Positions 1-5,923 are shown, counted from the stretch's first letter. The stretch is 9,014 nt of DNA from Actinomycetota bacterium (GCA_009699795.1 WLNK01000038.1:1-9014), one strand, 5' to 3'. Notes: generated from the letters alone by a model not told the origin. Translations and numbers: made by a program.

Positions 1-486
1 ACTCAAACTGTTTTTTGTGGTGGATCAGAACACAAGGTCACGATAACTCCTGTTGCACGCTTTGTACCAGGCACTGGAGAGGTTCGCGACAAATGGCTTC
101 TTGATACTTTGGAAGTCTCAAATATTGCAAAAGATTGCGTTGGTAAAGCCTTTATTCTTCAGAATTACAATAAAGAATCTGCCGCTACTCCTTGGGTAAC
201 TTCTGTTGCTTGGACTGGTAGTGAAGGTTCAGGAGCTCCTCAAGACGCAGATATTCTTGCAGTTCACTACGTAGATGTCCCTGGGCTGAGTCTGACAAGA
301 AGTGCTCGCGATTATCGTCGCCCAAATCCTGCCGACATCTCAGCAGACGCAGATGGTTTGACCAGTGATCAGGGTCGATTTACGATTTACTTTGATTCTG
401 CAAATACTGTTTTATCAGGTTCCATTGGGAAAATTACCGTGGAAACTCAAGATGACACCTTCGGCGCGGAACATCCTGAAGCGTAA
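1..486 (+). CDS. Secreted/surface protein, C-terminal part (5' partial)
   Basis: The reading frame is open from the first base of the window to the TAA at 484-486, giving 161 residues; the true start lies upstream. I do not recognise a named family. The visible part is rich in Thr/Ser/Val with alternating hydrophobic residues, as in an extracellular beta-sandwich. It has two Cys (residues 6 and 46 of the visible part), the second in a CVGK motif, and no C-terminal membrane segment or LPXTG sorting signal. The first visible 50 residues and the final strand (GKITVET) resemble the C-terminal domain of the collagen-like protein at 2758-3507, which has CLGK and KFELRIG in corresponding places. Position 42 nt upstream of a SipW-type signal peptidase suggests, by analogy with TasA/SipW-type loci, that it is a substrate of that enzyme. 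This is inference, because the signal peptide is outside the window. Confidence 0.7.
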   Translation, partial: TQTVFCGGSEHKVTITPVARFVPGTGEVRDKWLLDTLEVSNIAKDCVGKAFILQNYNKESAATPWVTSVAWTGSEGSGAPQDADILAVHYVDVPGLSLTRSARDYRRPNPADISADADGLTSDQGRFTIYFDSANTVLSGSIGKITVETQDDTFGAEHPEA

Positions 487-528
487 CGCCTCAGTATTTA
501 TTTGACTTAATTCAAACCTGGGCCACTG

Positions 529-1212
529 ATGTCACGCAGAGAACTTTTTAATGAGCGTGGAACAGATGAAATCTGGGTTGAAGGTAAGTCATCTTTTGAT
601 GATTCGAATATCCTTGTTACCGTTTCAAATCTCCATGGAGAGCAAACTGCACTAATTACAAATTCCGAAATTATCGATAGTAAAGCTCGCCTATTTGTCG
701 AAGCTCCAGCAGAGCGCGTAGCTCCTAGAGATCGTGTGGTTGCAGAGAGAATTATTAGGGGAGTCCGATTTACTGGATATTTGTTGGCAGTAGTGGTCAT
801 CTCATTTTCAGCTCTTTCCGTCTCTGGTGTGGTCAAAGCTCGAATAGTTCTGACAGGGTCGATGGCCCCCGCCATTAATACAGGCGACATTATTCTCACA
901 ACAACTCCTGATCGCCTCGCACCGAAAAAGGGTGATGTAGTGGCATACATGGCTCGCAGATTTAACGGCGACCCAGTGGGAATTTTTTCTCACCGCATCA
1001 TCGGTGGAGATCCGACTAGTGGCTTTATTGTGAAGGGCGATGCAAACAAATCTCCCGATGTTCAAAGACCAAAACCTATAGATATTGTGGGAGTCGTATT
1101 TTTTGTTGTGCCATTTATTGGTCATATTTTGACGCCTAAATCGCTTTTCATTCTTGTTCCAGGAGCGTTCGGCTTCTGGTTAGTGATTGATGCGTTACGC
1201 AATGAAAGATAA
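529..1212 (+). CDS. Signal peptidase I, ER/SipW type (S26B-like)
   Basis: This is a membrane-bound serine protease that removes signal peptides on the outer face of the cytoplasmic membrane. At 227 aa it has a cytoplasmic N-terminal extension of about 80 residues, a TM segment at about 82-102, and then the catalytic domain. Box B is LTGSMAP with the putative nucleophile Ser111. The second catalytic position is His155 in FSHRII rather than the Lys of classical LepB, which marks the archaeal/ER/SipW class. Box E is VKGDAN at 168-173, with a further Asp at 177. The domain ends with VPFIGHI, and a second hydrophobic segment follows at about 204-221. The N-terminal extension is longer than in Bacillus SipW and is unexplained. 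ATG 529 is the first ATG after the in-frame stop at 508-510; a CTG at 526 is possible but less likely, and no good Shine-Dalgarno is seen. In SipW-type loci the peptidase is usually dedicated to neighbouring substrates, which would fit the secreted proteins on either side. Confidence 0.88.
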   Translation: MSRRELFNERGTDEIWVEGKSSFDDSNILVTVSNLHGEQTALITNSEIIDSKARLFVEAPAERVAPRDRVVAERIIRGVRFTGYLLAVVVISFSALSVSGVVKARIVLTGSMAPAINTGDIILTTTPDRLAPKKGDVVAYMARRFNGDPVGIFSHRIIGGDPTSGFIVKGDANKSPDVQRPKPIDIVGVVFFVVPFIGHILTPKSLFILVPGAFGFWLVIDALRNER

Positions 1213-2761
1213 ATTCATCGCAGTTTTTCTAATTTCGACATTTACTTTCTTAGCTATTCCGAGCTCACAGGCTGCAGATATTCCTCTTCTCACCTGGGAG
1301 CGCGGAAAGGAACAGAATTTAGTACTTGGCGGTAAGACACTTCATAATCAGTGGAAGATAACTATTGAATCTCCATCAGGGAGAGCACTCCAATTTACCG
1401 AGAGCAATGTCAATAGTGCTGGTTTTATTGTTTATTCGGTTCAACTTCCTAAAGATTTTCCACTTGGCGTTTATACAATCTCAACCCAAGGCAAGAACTA
1501 TGCCAAGACAACGGTGGCAGGTGTTCATGTGATCGAACTTACCGCTTACAACGTTATTCAAATGCCAAATGAATTATTATTTCTAGTGGTTGTTTCTTCA
1601 TTTTTAGTCACAACTTTTTCAATTATTCGCCGTCCACGATATTCGCCATTAAGTTACATGAAGAGTCTTGATTTAACATTAAATCCTTACGATGAAAGAT
1701 TCGCTAAGTACCCGAGCATATTTAGAAGTGTCTATAGAATGCGAATTCAAGCAGTGGATAATTTACAAAAATCACTCTTTAAGTTTTCGCTTCTACGAGA
1801 CGGCGAACTTCTTCATAAAATTTCACCCGCACTTTGGGCACTCCTTCCTCTTGCTTCACTTTTTATTGGATTTGCAGCCGCATTTGAATCCCGAAGCGCC
1901 GGTCAAGTGGTTCAAATACCAATTACGTTATTTGCTGGGATTGCCATTCTTGGTGTGCTGGATAGCTATTCAGGATTTGTTGCAACAATTGGTTTCGCAC
2001 TGCTACAGGTTTTGGGCGGAAATGTAACGAATGTAAAAGATGTGTTAGCGGTTATGGCCGTAGCAATTGCATGGTGCGCACCGGGTTTAGTTTCCACTTC
2101 GTATTTTTCAACAACATCAAGAGATTTCAGTCGCTTTCAAACCAAGGACCGCAAGAACTTGCTAATCCTTCCCGCAGCATTAATTGGCGCGAGTTTGGCC
2201 CTTGTTTCCCAGATGATTTCAAGTTCTCTCACTTCACATGTTGGAAGCTTTTTTAATCAAAAGTTTTTGGTTCCAACCATAGTTCTTGTAGCGATAGCAG
2301 CTAAACATTATTTGGAAATTGCTATAGATAATGCGCATCTCGATCAGGATACGCCAAACGGTTATCGAGAGGTGTCGCTTGAAGTGGCGCGAGTGATTTC
2401 GCCTCAAGCTACATTAATTATCGCGACATGCACTTTTAGTGTGACATATATTTGGACAAAGTCATTCACTATCGGATTGCTATGTGCTCTTCTATACGCT
2501 TTGCCCTTCCTTTTTCTGCTGGTTCGTTTCACAAGTACTTCTATAAAGACTTTAAACAGGTTTCCTCGAAATATATATCTTGAATCTGCTCTAATCTCGG
2601 TAATTGTATTTTTTGCCTTTCTGCTTATAAGCAAAGCGCCATTCGAAGTAGAAATAAAATCAAAAATTCTTTTGGTTTTCAGCGCAATTCCGCTTATACT
2701 TCATGGATTCTTCAACGCGTTATCTGATACTAAATTGAGCGAGAGCGAGGCGTTGAAATGA
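1202..2761 (+). CDS. Polytopic membrane protein with extracytoplasmic N-terminal domain, unknown function
   Basis: I do not recognise the family. From ATG 1202 the protein is 519 aa. It begins with a clear signal peptide (MKDKFIAVFL..., with an Ala-Ala cleavage region at about 24-25). A beta-rich domain of about 95 residues follows, containing PKDFPLGVYTI, which is typical of Ig/macroglobulin-like extracellular domains. A first TM lies at about 125-142, then a basic cytoplasmic stretch of about 70 residues, then some nine to ten more hydrophobic segments from about 212 to 503. The C-terminus is short and cytoplasmic. No transporter, glycosyltransferase or protease motif was recognised. ATG 1202 is chosen because it gives a standard n-region; TTG 1187 and ATG 1190 are in frame and would add 5 or 4 residues. 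It overlaps the peptidase gene by 11 nt and its TGA overlaps the next ATG (ATGA), so it is very likely cotranscribed. A role in export, anchoring or assembly of the neighbouring secreted proteins is inference. Confidence 0.75.
   Translation: MKDKFIAVFLISTFTFLAIPSSQAADIPLLTWERGKEQNLVLGGKTLHNQWKITIESPSGRALQFTESNVNSAGFIVYSVQLPKDFPLGVYTISTQGKNYAKTTVAGVHVIELTAYNVIQMPNELLFLVVVSSFLVTTFSIIRRPRYSPLSYMKSLDLTLNPYDERFAKYPSIFRSVYRMRIQAVDNLQKSLFKFSLLRDGELLHKISPALWALLPLASLFIGFAAAFESRSAGQVVQIPITLFAGIAILGVLDSYSGFVATIGFALLQVLGGNVTNVKDVLAVMAVAIAWCAPGLVSTSYFSTTSRDFSRFQTKDRKNLLILPAALIGASLALVSQMISSSLTSHVGSFFNQKFLVPTIVLVAIAAKHYLEIAIDNAHLDQDTPNGYREVSLEVARVISPQATLIIATCTFSVTYIWTKSFTIGLLCALLYALPFLFLLVRFTSTSIKTLNRFPRNIYLESALISVIVFFAFLLISKAPFEVEIKSKILLVFSAIPLILHGFFNALSDTKLSESEALK
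2747..2750 (+). promoter_or_regulatory. Shine-Dalgarno site for the collagen-like gene
   Basis: GAGG lies 7 nt before ATG 2758, inside the last codons of the membrane protein gene. It supports the ATG start and the ATGA stop-start overlap, which implies translational coupling. Confidence 0.65.
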
Positions 2762-3507
2762 AAAAAGTTACATTTTTTTTATTGATCCTTGCTTTTACTC
2801 GCATAGGAATATCTTTCGGTGCACCAACTGATACTGCTGGTACACAGAATTTCTTCCTAGGAGGAACAAGCAACGGTGTCTCAAACCTCAATCAAGTCTT
2901 AGCGCTTCTAGTTGGACCTGCAGGTCCGCCGGGTCCGGCAGGTATTGCTGGAGCTGATGGTTATCCAGGCTTACCTGGTGCGCCAGGAATTGCAGGCGTT
3001 CAAGGTCCGCAAGGTTTACAAGGTTTACAAGGTTTACCTGGCCCAGCAGGTCCGGCCGGACTTCAAGGTCTTAAGGGAGATCCAGGAACTGGTGGTAATG
3101 GCAATGGAGTTGGTTTCGGCGGAGGTACTTCAACGCTTGGAACTTGTGATGAAAATGTGCAAGTCTCAATCGCAAAACGATTTACATTAGACGGGTTTAA
3201 GATTTCAGAAATATCTGTCTCTGGCATTGATATTCGTTCACTTGCTGTTCGAACTGCAGCAGATGCAACTGATACAACCACATGTCTTGGGAAAAAGCTC
3301 ACGTTGAGTATGTTGGTGAAAAATATTGGCACGCCTGCCGAACCGTTTCCCTTTACCTGCACATCGCCAGCAATTGCAACGGAGACTATTGTATTTTCAG
3401 CATCCGATACTTGCAAAGGTGGGGAAGTGAATCAAAGCGCAGATCACACATTTTCGGATTTCTTGTTAGAGAAGTTTGAACTCAGAATCGGCTTAGGGTT
3501 GGAGTGA
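2758..3507 (+). CDS. Secreted collagen-like protein with C-terminal beta domain
   Basis: A 249-aa exported protein. Residues 1-22 form a signal peptide (MKKVTFFLLILAF..., cleavage probably after GISFGA). A short linker carries FFLGGTSNGV and the hydrophobic LNQVLALLV. It is followed by 20 uninterrupted Gly-X-Y triplets (53-112) rich in Pro, Ala, Leu and Gln, then a Gly/Asn-rich hinge (113-123). A C-terminal domain of about 120 residues has four Cys (130, 176, 201, 219), probably paired in disulfides. Bacterial Gly-X-Y proteins are known to trimerise into triple-helical stalks, so a trimeric stalk with a globular head is likely. The head resembles the protein at 1-486 (CLGK versus CVGK, and a final KFELRIG strand). 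There is no LPXTG motif, SLH domain or C-terminal TM, so attachment to the cell is unexplained. The ATG overlaps the previous stop codon and has a GAGG site 7 nt upstream. It is a plausible substrate of the SipW-type peptidase encoded two genes upstream. Confidence 0.85.
   Translation: MKKVTFFLLILAFTRIGISFGAPTDTAGTQNFFLGGTSNGVSNLNQVLALLVGPAGPPGPAGIAGADGYPGLPGAPGIAGVQGPQGLQGLQGLPGPAGPAGLQGLKGDPGTGGNGNGVGFGGGTSTLGTCDENVQVSIAKRFTLDGFKISEISVSGIDIRSLAVRTAADATDTTTCLGKKLTLSMLVKNIGTPAEPFPFTCTSPAIATETIVFSASDTCKGGEVNQSADHTFSDFLLEKFELRIGLGLE
2914..3093 (+). repeat. Collagen-like Gly-X-Y repeat tract (20 triplets)
   Basis: Sixty consecutive residues obey Gly at every third position. Triplets include GPA, GPP, GLP, GAP, GPQ, GLQ and GDP. 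Within the tract, 3010-3036 is a perfect triple tandem copy of a 9-bp unit (caaggttta, coding for Gln-Gly-Leu out of register with the Gly-X-Y frame), which points to growth by slippage or unequal recombination. Confidence 0.92.
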
Positions 3508-3509
3508 GG
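3506..3509 (+). promoter_or_regulatory. Shine-Dalgarno site for the gene at 3518
   Basis: GAGG lies 8 nt before ATG 3518 and overlaps the TGA stop (3505-3507) of the collagen-like gene, fitting operon expression. Confidence 0.6.
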
Positions 3510-3517
3510 CGCACAAG

Positions 3518-4147
3518 ATGACAAAAAATAAGAAATCCCAAATTCCTGTAGTGACTGATATTCCATTAAAAAATACGGATACGCCACTTGTTATTGATCT
3601 TCCGGATGGTCAGAAATTGGTCGTCGGAAAGCTCACCACTGGTTCTGTAATTGAAGTTGCGACCTGGAGAGGAACAGGCCGACCTGATTCACGCACGAGT
3701 CGCCTCATGCTTGGCATGAGTGATGTAGCAACAATTGCCGAAGTTCCTGGAGTGTCAGCCACCGATGATTCACCATCAGCTGTTCCCTCCTCAAAGAGTG
3801 GGCAAAAACTCGGAATCGCAATATTTGCGAAGTTTTATGAATCTTTCGCCGTGGTCATTTCAAAAGCTTTGCCTATGGCTAAGAAACTTTTCGCCATGGT
3901 GTCCTCTAAAAAGGGAGCCCCAAAGGTGACTTTGGCTCAGCCATACAGAGAAGATCCTCTAGCCATAGACGACGATGTGAATGAATGGCTTAACCAAATA
4001 ACAGCCAAGGCACATGCGCAGAGTGAGCGTAAGTTGAAGATTGAAGGGAAAAAGGCGGCTAAATTGCCGAGTGCAAAAAAGCAGAGCACCAAGAAATCAC
4101 CAGTCAAACCAGCGAAGAAAGCGCCCGCAAGGAAGAAGTCCCGTTAA
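3518..4147 (+). CDS. Unknown protein with Lys/Ala/Pro-rich histone-H1-like tail
   Basis: I do not recognise this 209-aa protein. It has no signal peptide, so it is probably cytoplasmic. Residues about 23-70 form a compact, predicted beta-rich domain (PLVIDLPDGQKLVVGKL, then GSVIEVATW and TSRLMLGMSDV). A Ser/Thr/Pro-rich linker leads to a helix at about 98-128 of mixed hydrophobic and basic character that could lie on a membrane surface. A short acidic patch follows (AIDDDVNEWL, 149-158). The C-terminus is a polybasic tail: 14 Lys and 3 Arg among the last 39 residues, with AKK, KSP and PAKK elements like histone H1 or mycobacterial HupB tails. Such tails can bind DNA, polyphosphate or acidic lipid headgroups; the sequence alone does not decide. 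It starts 10 nt after the collagen-like gene with a good Shine-Dalgarno, so it is part of the same operon. A cytoplasmic partner of the polytopic membrane protein is one possibility (inference). Confidence 0.75.
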   Translation: MTKNKKSQIPVVTDIPLKNTDTPLVIDLPDGQKLVVGKLTTGSVIEVATWRGTGRPDSRTSRLMLGMSDVATIAEVPGVSATDDSPSAVPSSKSGQKLGIAIFAKFYESFAVVISKALPMAKKLFAMVSSKKGAPKVTLAQPYREDPLAIDDDVNEWLNQITAKAHAQSERKLKIEGKKAAKLPSAKKQSTKKSPVKPAKKAPARKKSR

Positions 4148-4150
4148 ACT
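4145..4150 (+). promoter_or_regulatory. Candidate -10 box for leaderless transcription of the gene at 4157
   Basis: TAAACT (TANNNT form) ends 6 nt before ATG 4157 and overlaps the TAA stop of the previous gene. The 10-nt gap between the genes has no Shine-Dalgarno. The spacing equals that before ATGs 5930, 7083 and 7680 in this window, so transcription probably begins at the A of the ATG. No clear -35 is seen. Confidence 0.45.
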
Positions 4151-4156
4151 TTCTCC

Positions 4157-4516
4157 ATGTCTTCACGCATTCTAAAGCCTGCGGGAATTTTTATATTAAT
4201 TTTGATCCTTTCTGGGGTGATCGGTTTTAGAGTTTCACATCCACATGACGGGCTGCGAAATGCACTTGGTTCAGCACAATCTGGACTTGTTATCTATCGA
4301 AGTGCCGATATTGTGAGTGTTGGACAAACCGTAATGATTGATGTTGATAAATCTGACAAGTCGCCGATGCTTGTAACGGTCACAGCGGTAGACGGTCAAA
4401 AAATTCAAGTTCAAAATGGATCGGCGACTCTCGACTCCGATCTGGCCCAAGTAAAGGGCAAAATGTTTGCGGTAGTACCGTTCCTAGGTCAGCTACTTAG
4501 CCTCGTGGGTTTGTAG
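4157..4516 (+). CDS. Membrane-anchored signal-peptidase-like protein lacking catalytic residues
   Basis: The protein is 119 aa. Residues 8-26 form an N-terminal TM/signal anchor (IFILILILSGVIG) followed by an extracytoplasmic domain of about 90 residues. That domain runs parallel to the second half of the signal peptidase encoded at 529-1212. DIVSVGQTVMIDV matches the strand KKGDVVAYM; PMLVTVTAVDGQKIQVQNG lies where SHRIIGGDPTSGFIVKGD is expected; and KMFAVVPFLGQLL closely matches VVFFVVPFIGHIL. The GSM serine box is absent and the His position reads as a non-His residue (PMLV instead of SHRI), so peptidase activity is unlikely. It may be a pseudoenzyme that binds preproteins or the active peptidase, or a divergent beta-domain protein with chance similarity. 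No Shine-Dalgarno is present; see the leaderless promoter at 4145-4150. The gene ends 3 nt from the convergent stop of the minus-strand gene. Confidence 0.7.
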   Translation: MSSRILKPAGIFILILILSGVIGFRVSHPHDGLRNALGSAQSGLVIYRSADIVSVGQTVMIDVDKSDKSPMLVTVTAVDGQKIQVQNGSATLDSDLAQVKGKMFAVVPFLGQLLSLVGL

Positions 4517-4519
4517 AAG

Positions 4520-5014
4520 TTATTTAATTTTTGCAACAAATGTAAGTCGCACAGCGACCTCGGTCGGATTAAGCAAAATACTGGAACCGATATCAGTGGC
4601 GGCGCTTTTCATCATTTGCGAGGGATCTTTACTTAGCGCAAGACTAAATTTTAAGGCACGGATTCTTCCGGCATCAGCACTTTCGGTTTTTACATCGAAC
4701 CCTCCAAGAATTTGAGCATAAATTATTTCAGCACTTCCTGGGAGCCCCTCCTTCAACTTGAAAGCCGCAATGTCTTCCGAAATCGCAGTCGGATTGTAAG
4801 TTGAATAAACAAGTGAGAGTCCCTTGTTGTAGTTATAGCCCGAACTTATCTGCTTGATTTCCGATGTCACGGCATTGCTTGTGTTGCTCCATTTCGGCAC
4901 AAAGGAGATAGTCGCCAAGAAGATAATCATTAGAGCAAGCAGTAAGTCTGCATACATCCAACCCGCTAGGGGAGTTGCATCTTCATCTAGGCTGAGACCT
5001 TGGCGGCGACGCAT
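4520..5014 (-). CDS. MotB/ZorB-like membrane protein with weak OmpA-like C-terminal domain
   Basis: A 164-aa protein with a short basic/acidic N-terminus and one TM at about 19-38 reading GWMYADLLLALMIIFLATIS. This closely resembles the MotB/ZorB first helix, in which W-x-x-YAD-(F/L) carries the ion-binding Asp; here that is Asp23. The extracytoplasmic part of about 125 residues ends with features of an OmpA/MotB domain: a hydrophobic strand (AQILGGFD), then DAGRIRALKFSLAL in the place of the usual TD...LSxxRAxxV helix, and a final AVRLTFVAKI strand. The domain is degenerate and shorter than typical MotB (about 300 aa), and peptidoglycan binding is uncertain. Its ATG shares one base with the TAA of the upstream gene (TAATG), so the two are translationally coupled and probably form a complex. 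Proposed role, by family analogy: the ion-conducting, wall-contacting subunit of a small stator-like machine. Confidence 0.72.
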   Translation of the reverse strand: MRRRQGLSLDEDATPLAGWMYADLLLALMIIFLATISFVPKWSNTSNAVTSEIKQISSGYNYNKGLSLVYSTYNPTAISEDIAAFKLKEGLPGSAEIIYAQILGGFDVKTESADAGRIRALKFSLALSKDPSQMMKSAATDIGSSILLNPTEVAVRLTFVAKIK

Positions 5015-5769
5015 TATTTATCTCGAATACCGAGGCGAGAACGAAGTGATTTGAGCTCATTCATAAAATCACGTTGATTGGGGAGCGCTTTCACGTTCTT
5101 TTCTAAAATCTTGGAACTCTTGTCAAGAGTATCCGCCGCATTGCTCAAATCTTGAACCGCGCGAGCTAGTGACTGATTCATTGTTACCGTTGTGACTGAC
5201 TGTTTGCTAAATAAATATTCATGTATTGAGAGTGCAAGAGCGACGCGTTCTTCATCTGCCTTGGCAACGCCATGCGCATGCGAATCCTCACCTTGCTTGC
5301 CTAGGTAGGCTGTTATGAGCGTTAGCGCAATGATTAAGGCAATCAACAAGAAGTCGATAAATGCCACACGGCCGATAGTCCACTCCTTGGCAAGTACGCC
5401 GTATCCGTTCTGCCAAAACTCAAGAAAGTTAACAACTGCAACGGAATTTTTTGCTGTGTATTCAGAAAATGCAGTAGTTGCTTTACTCACCGCGATCCAA
5501 GTGAGCGCTACGGGCGTGAAAACTAAAGTGTTGCGCGCAATGGTTAGATACCGATTAAGTGTTCGAACTGACTTTCCTGAGTGGATAGTTGCGTGAGGTA
5601 GAAGGTCAAAAGGATTGGTCGATGCCCACATTGGCAGGTTTTTCTTTGTCTCCAACGCCTGGATCAATCCAGTCACATACGGATCACTAGTGAGTGAATT
5701 TAGTTGAGACCAGCTCCGTAGTTTCTGTGCGACCTCTACGTTTTCAGTGGTCTTTTTCGCGCGGGCCAT
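5014..5769 (-). CDS. Two-TM membrane protein with C-terminal helical tail, probable partner of the MotB-like protein
   Basis: The protein is 251 aa and I do not recognise its name. A cytoplasmic N-terminal region of about 78 residues contains basic and polar helices. TM1 lies at about 80-97 (NTLVFTPVALTWIAVSKA). An extracytoplasmic loop of about 35 residues includes FLEFWQNGYG. TM2 lies at about 134-156 (VAFIDFLLIALIIALTLITAYL) and carries Asp139 near its outer end. The rest (about 160-251) is charged and predicted helical, with a heptad-like stretch at about 200-229 (LARAVQDLSNAADTLDKSS) suggesting a coiled coil. Topology (two TMs plus a cytoplasmic helical tail) and coupling to a YAD-motif protein recall the ExbB/TolQ/MotA/ZorA partners, but those have three or four TMs, so homology is not established. 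ATG 5769 is the first start in an unbroken frame, and a TANNNT box lies 7 nt upstream. It shares a divergent promoter region with the secreted protein at 5930. Confidence 0.75.
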   Translation of the reverse strand: MARAKKTTENVEVAQKLRSWSQLNSLTSDPYVTGLIQALETKKNLPMWASTNPFDLLPHATIHSGKSVRTLNRYLTIARNTLVFTPVALTWIAVSKATTAFSEYTAKNSVAVVNFLEFWQNGYGVLAKEWTIGRVAFIDFLLIALIIALTLITAYLGKQGEDSHAHGVAKADEERVALALSIHEYLFSKQSVTTVTMNQSLARAVQDLSNAADTLDKSSKILEKNVKALPNQRDFMNELKSLRSRLGIRDK

Positions 5770-5776
5770 ATGTGTG

Positions 5777-5782
5777 AGCGTA
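5777..5782 (-). promoter_or_regulatory. Candidate -10 box for leaderless transcription of the minus-strand pair
   Basis: On the minus strand TACGCT ends 7 nt before ATG 5769, with no Shine-Dalgarno in between. It has the TANNNT form and spacing seen before other leaderless-looking genes here. No convincing -35 was found. Confidence 0.35.
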
Positions 5783-5917
5783 CTTCACGCATGAACTCTT
5801 GCAAGCTCTACACCTATGAAGTGAATTTATCGCTTTCCGTATGTTCGGTAATCACTCACTTATCAAAGAAGGAAATGAAAAGCTCTGGATTGCGTCTGTG
5901 AAGGCCAGGCCAATATA

Positions 5918-5923
5918 TAGAAT
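5918..5923 (+). promoter_or_regulatory. Candidate -10 box for leaderless transcription of the gene at 5930
   Basis: TAGAAT, embedded in an AT-rich TATATAGAAT, ends exactly 6 nt before ATG 5930. There is no Shine-Dalgarno between. A TTGCGT at 5890-5895 could be a weak -35 for the overlapping TATATA (spacer 18). Confidence 0.5.

Noticed and set aside
507..950. Long minus-strand open frame antisense to the signal peptidase gene
   Set aside because: It lies fully opposite a gene with clear catalytic motifs, has no recognisable domain and no start signals; it is a shadow frame.
2914..3093. Repeat tract considered as a CRISPR-like or other non-coding repeat array
   Set aside because: The periodicity is the codon-level Gly-X-Y pattern of a translated collagen-like stalk, with no spacers.
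3063..3416. Minus-strand open frame opposite the collagen-like gene
   Set aside because: Its proline runs are just the reverse reading of Gly codons in the repeat region.
4546..4558. Inverted repeat gtcgc-aca-gcgac as an intrinsic terminator
   Set aside because: The stem is only 5 bp and no T-tract follows on the plus strand; it also lies within the coding end of the minus-strand gene. Kept only as a weak possibility in the findings.
5014..5769. Assignment of the two-TM protein as a true MotA or ZorA
   Set aside because: Only two membrane segments and no recognised MotA/ExbB signature; described as a partner by gene coupling instead.
5791..5901. Thirty-six-codon ATG frame in the divergent promoter region
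   Set aside because: No Shine-Dalgarno or box at the leaderless distance, no signal peptide or TM, and it covers likely promoter sequence; insufficient support for a gene.
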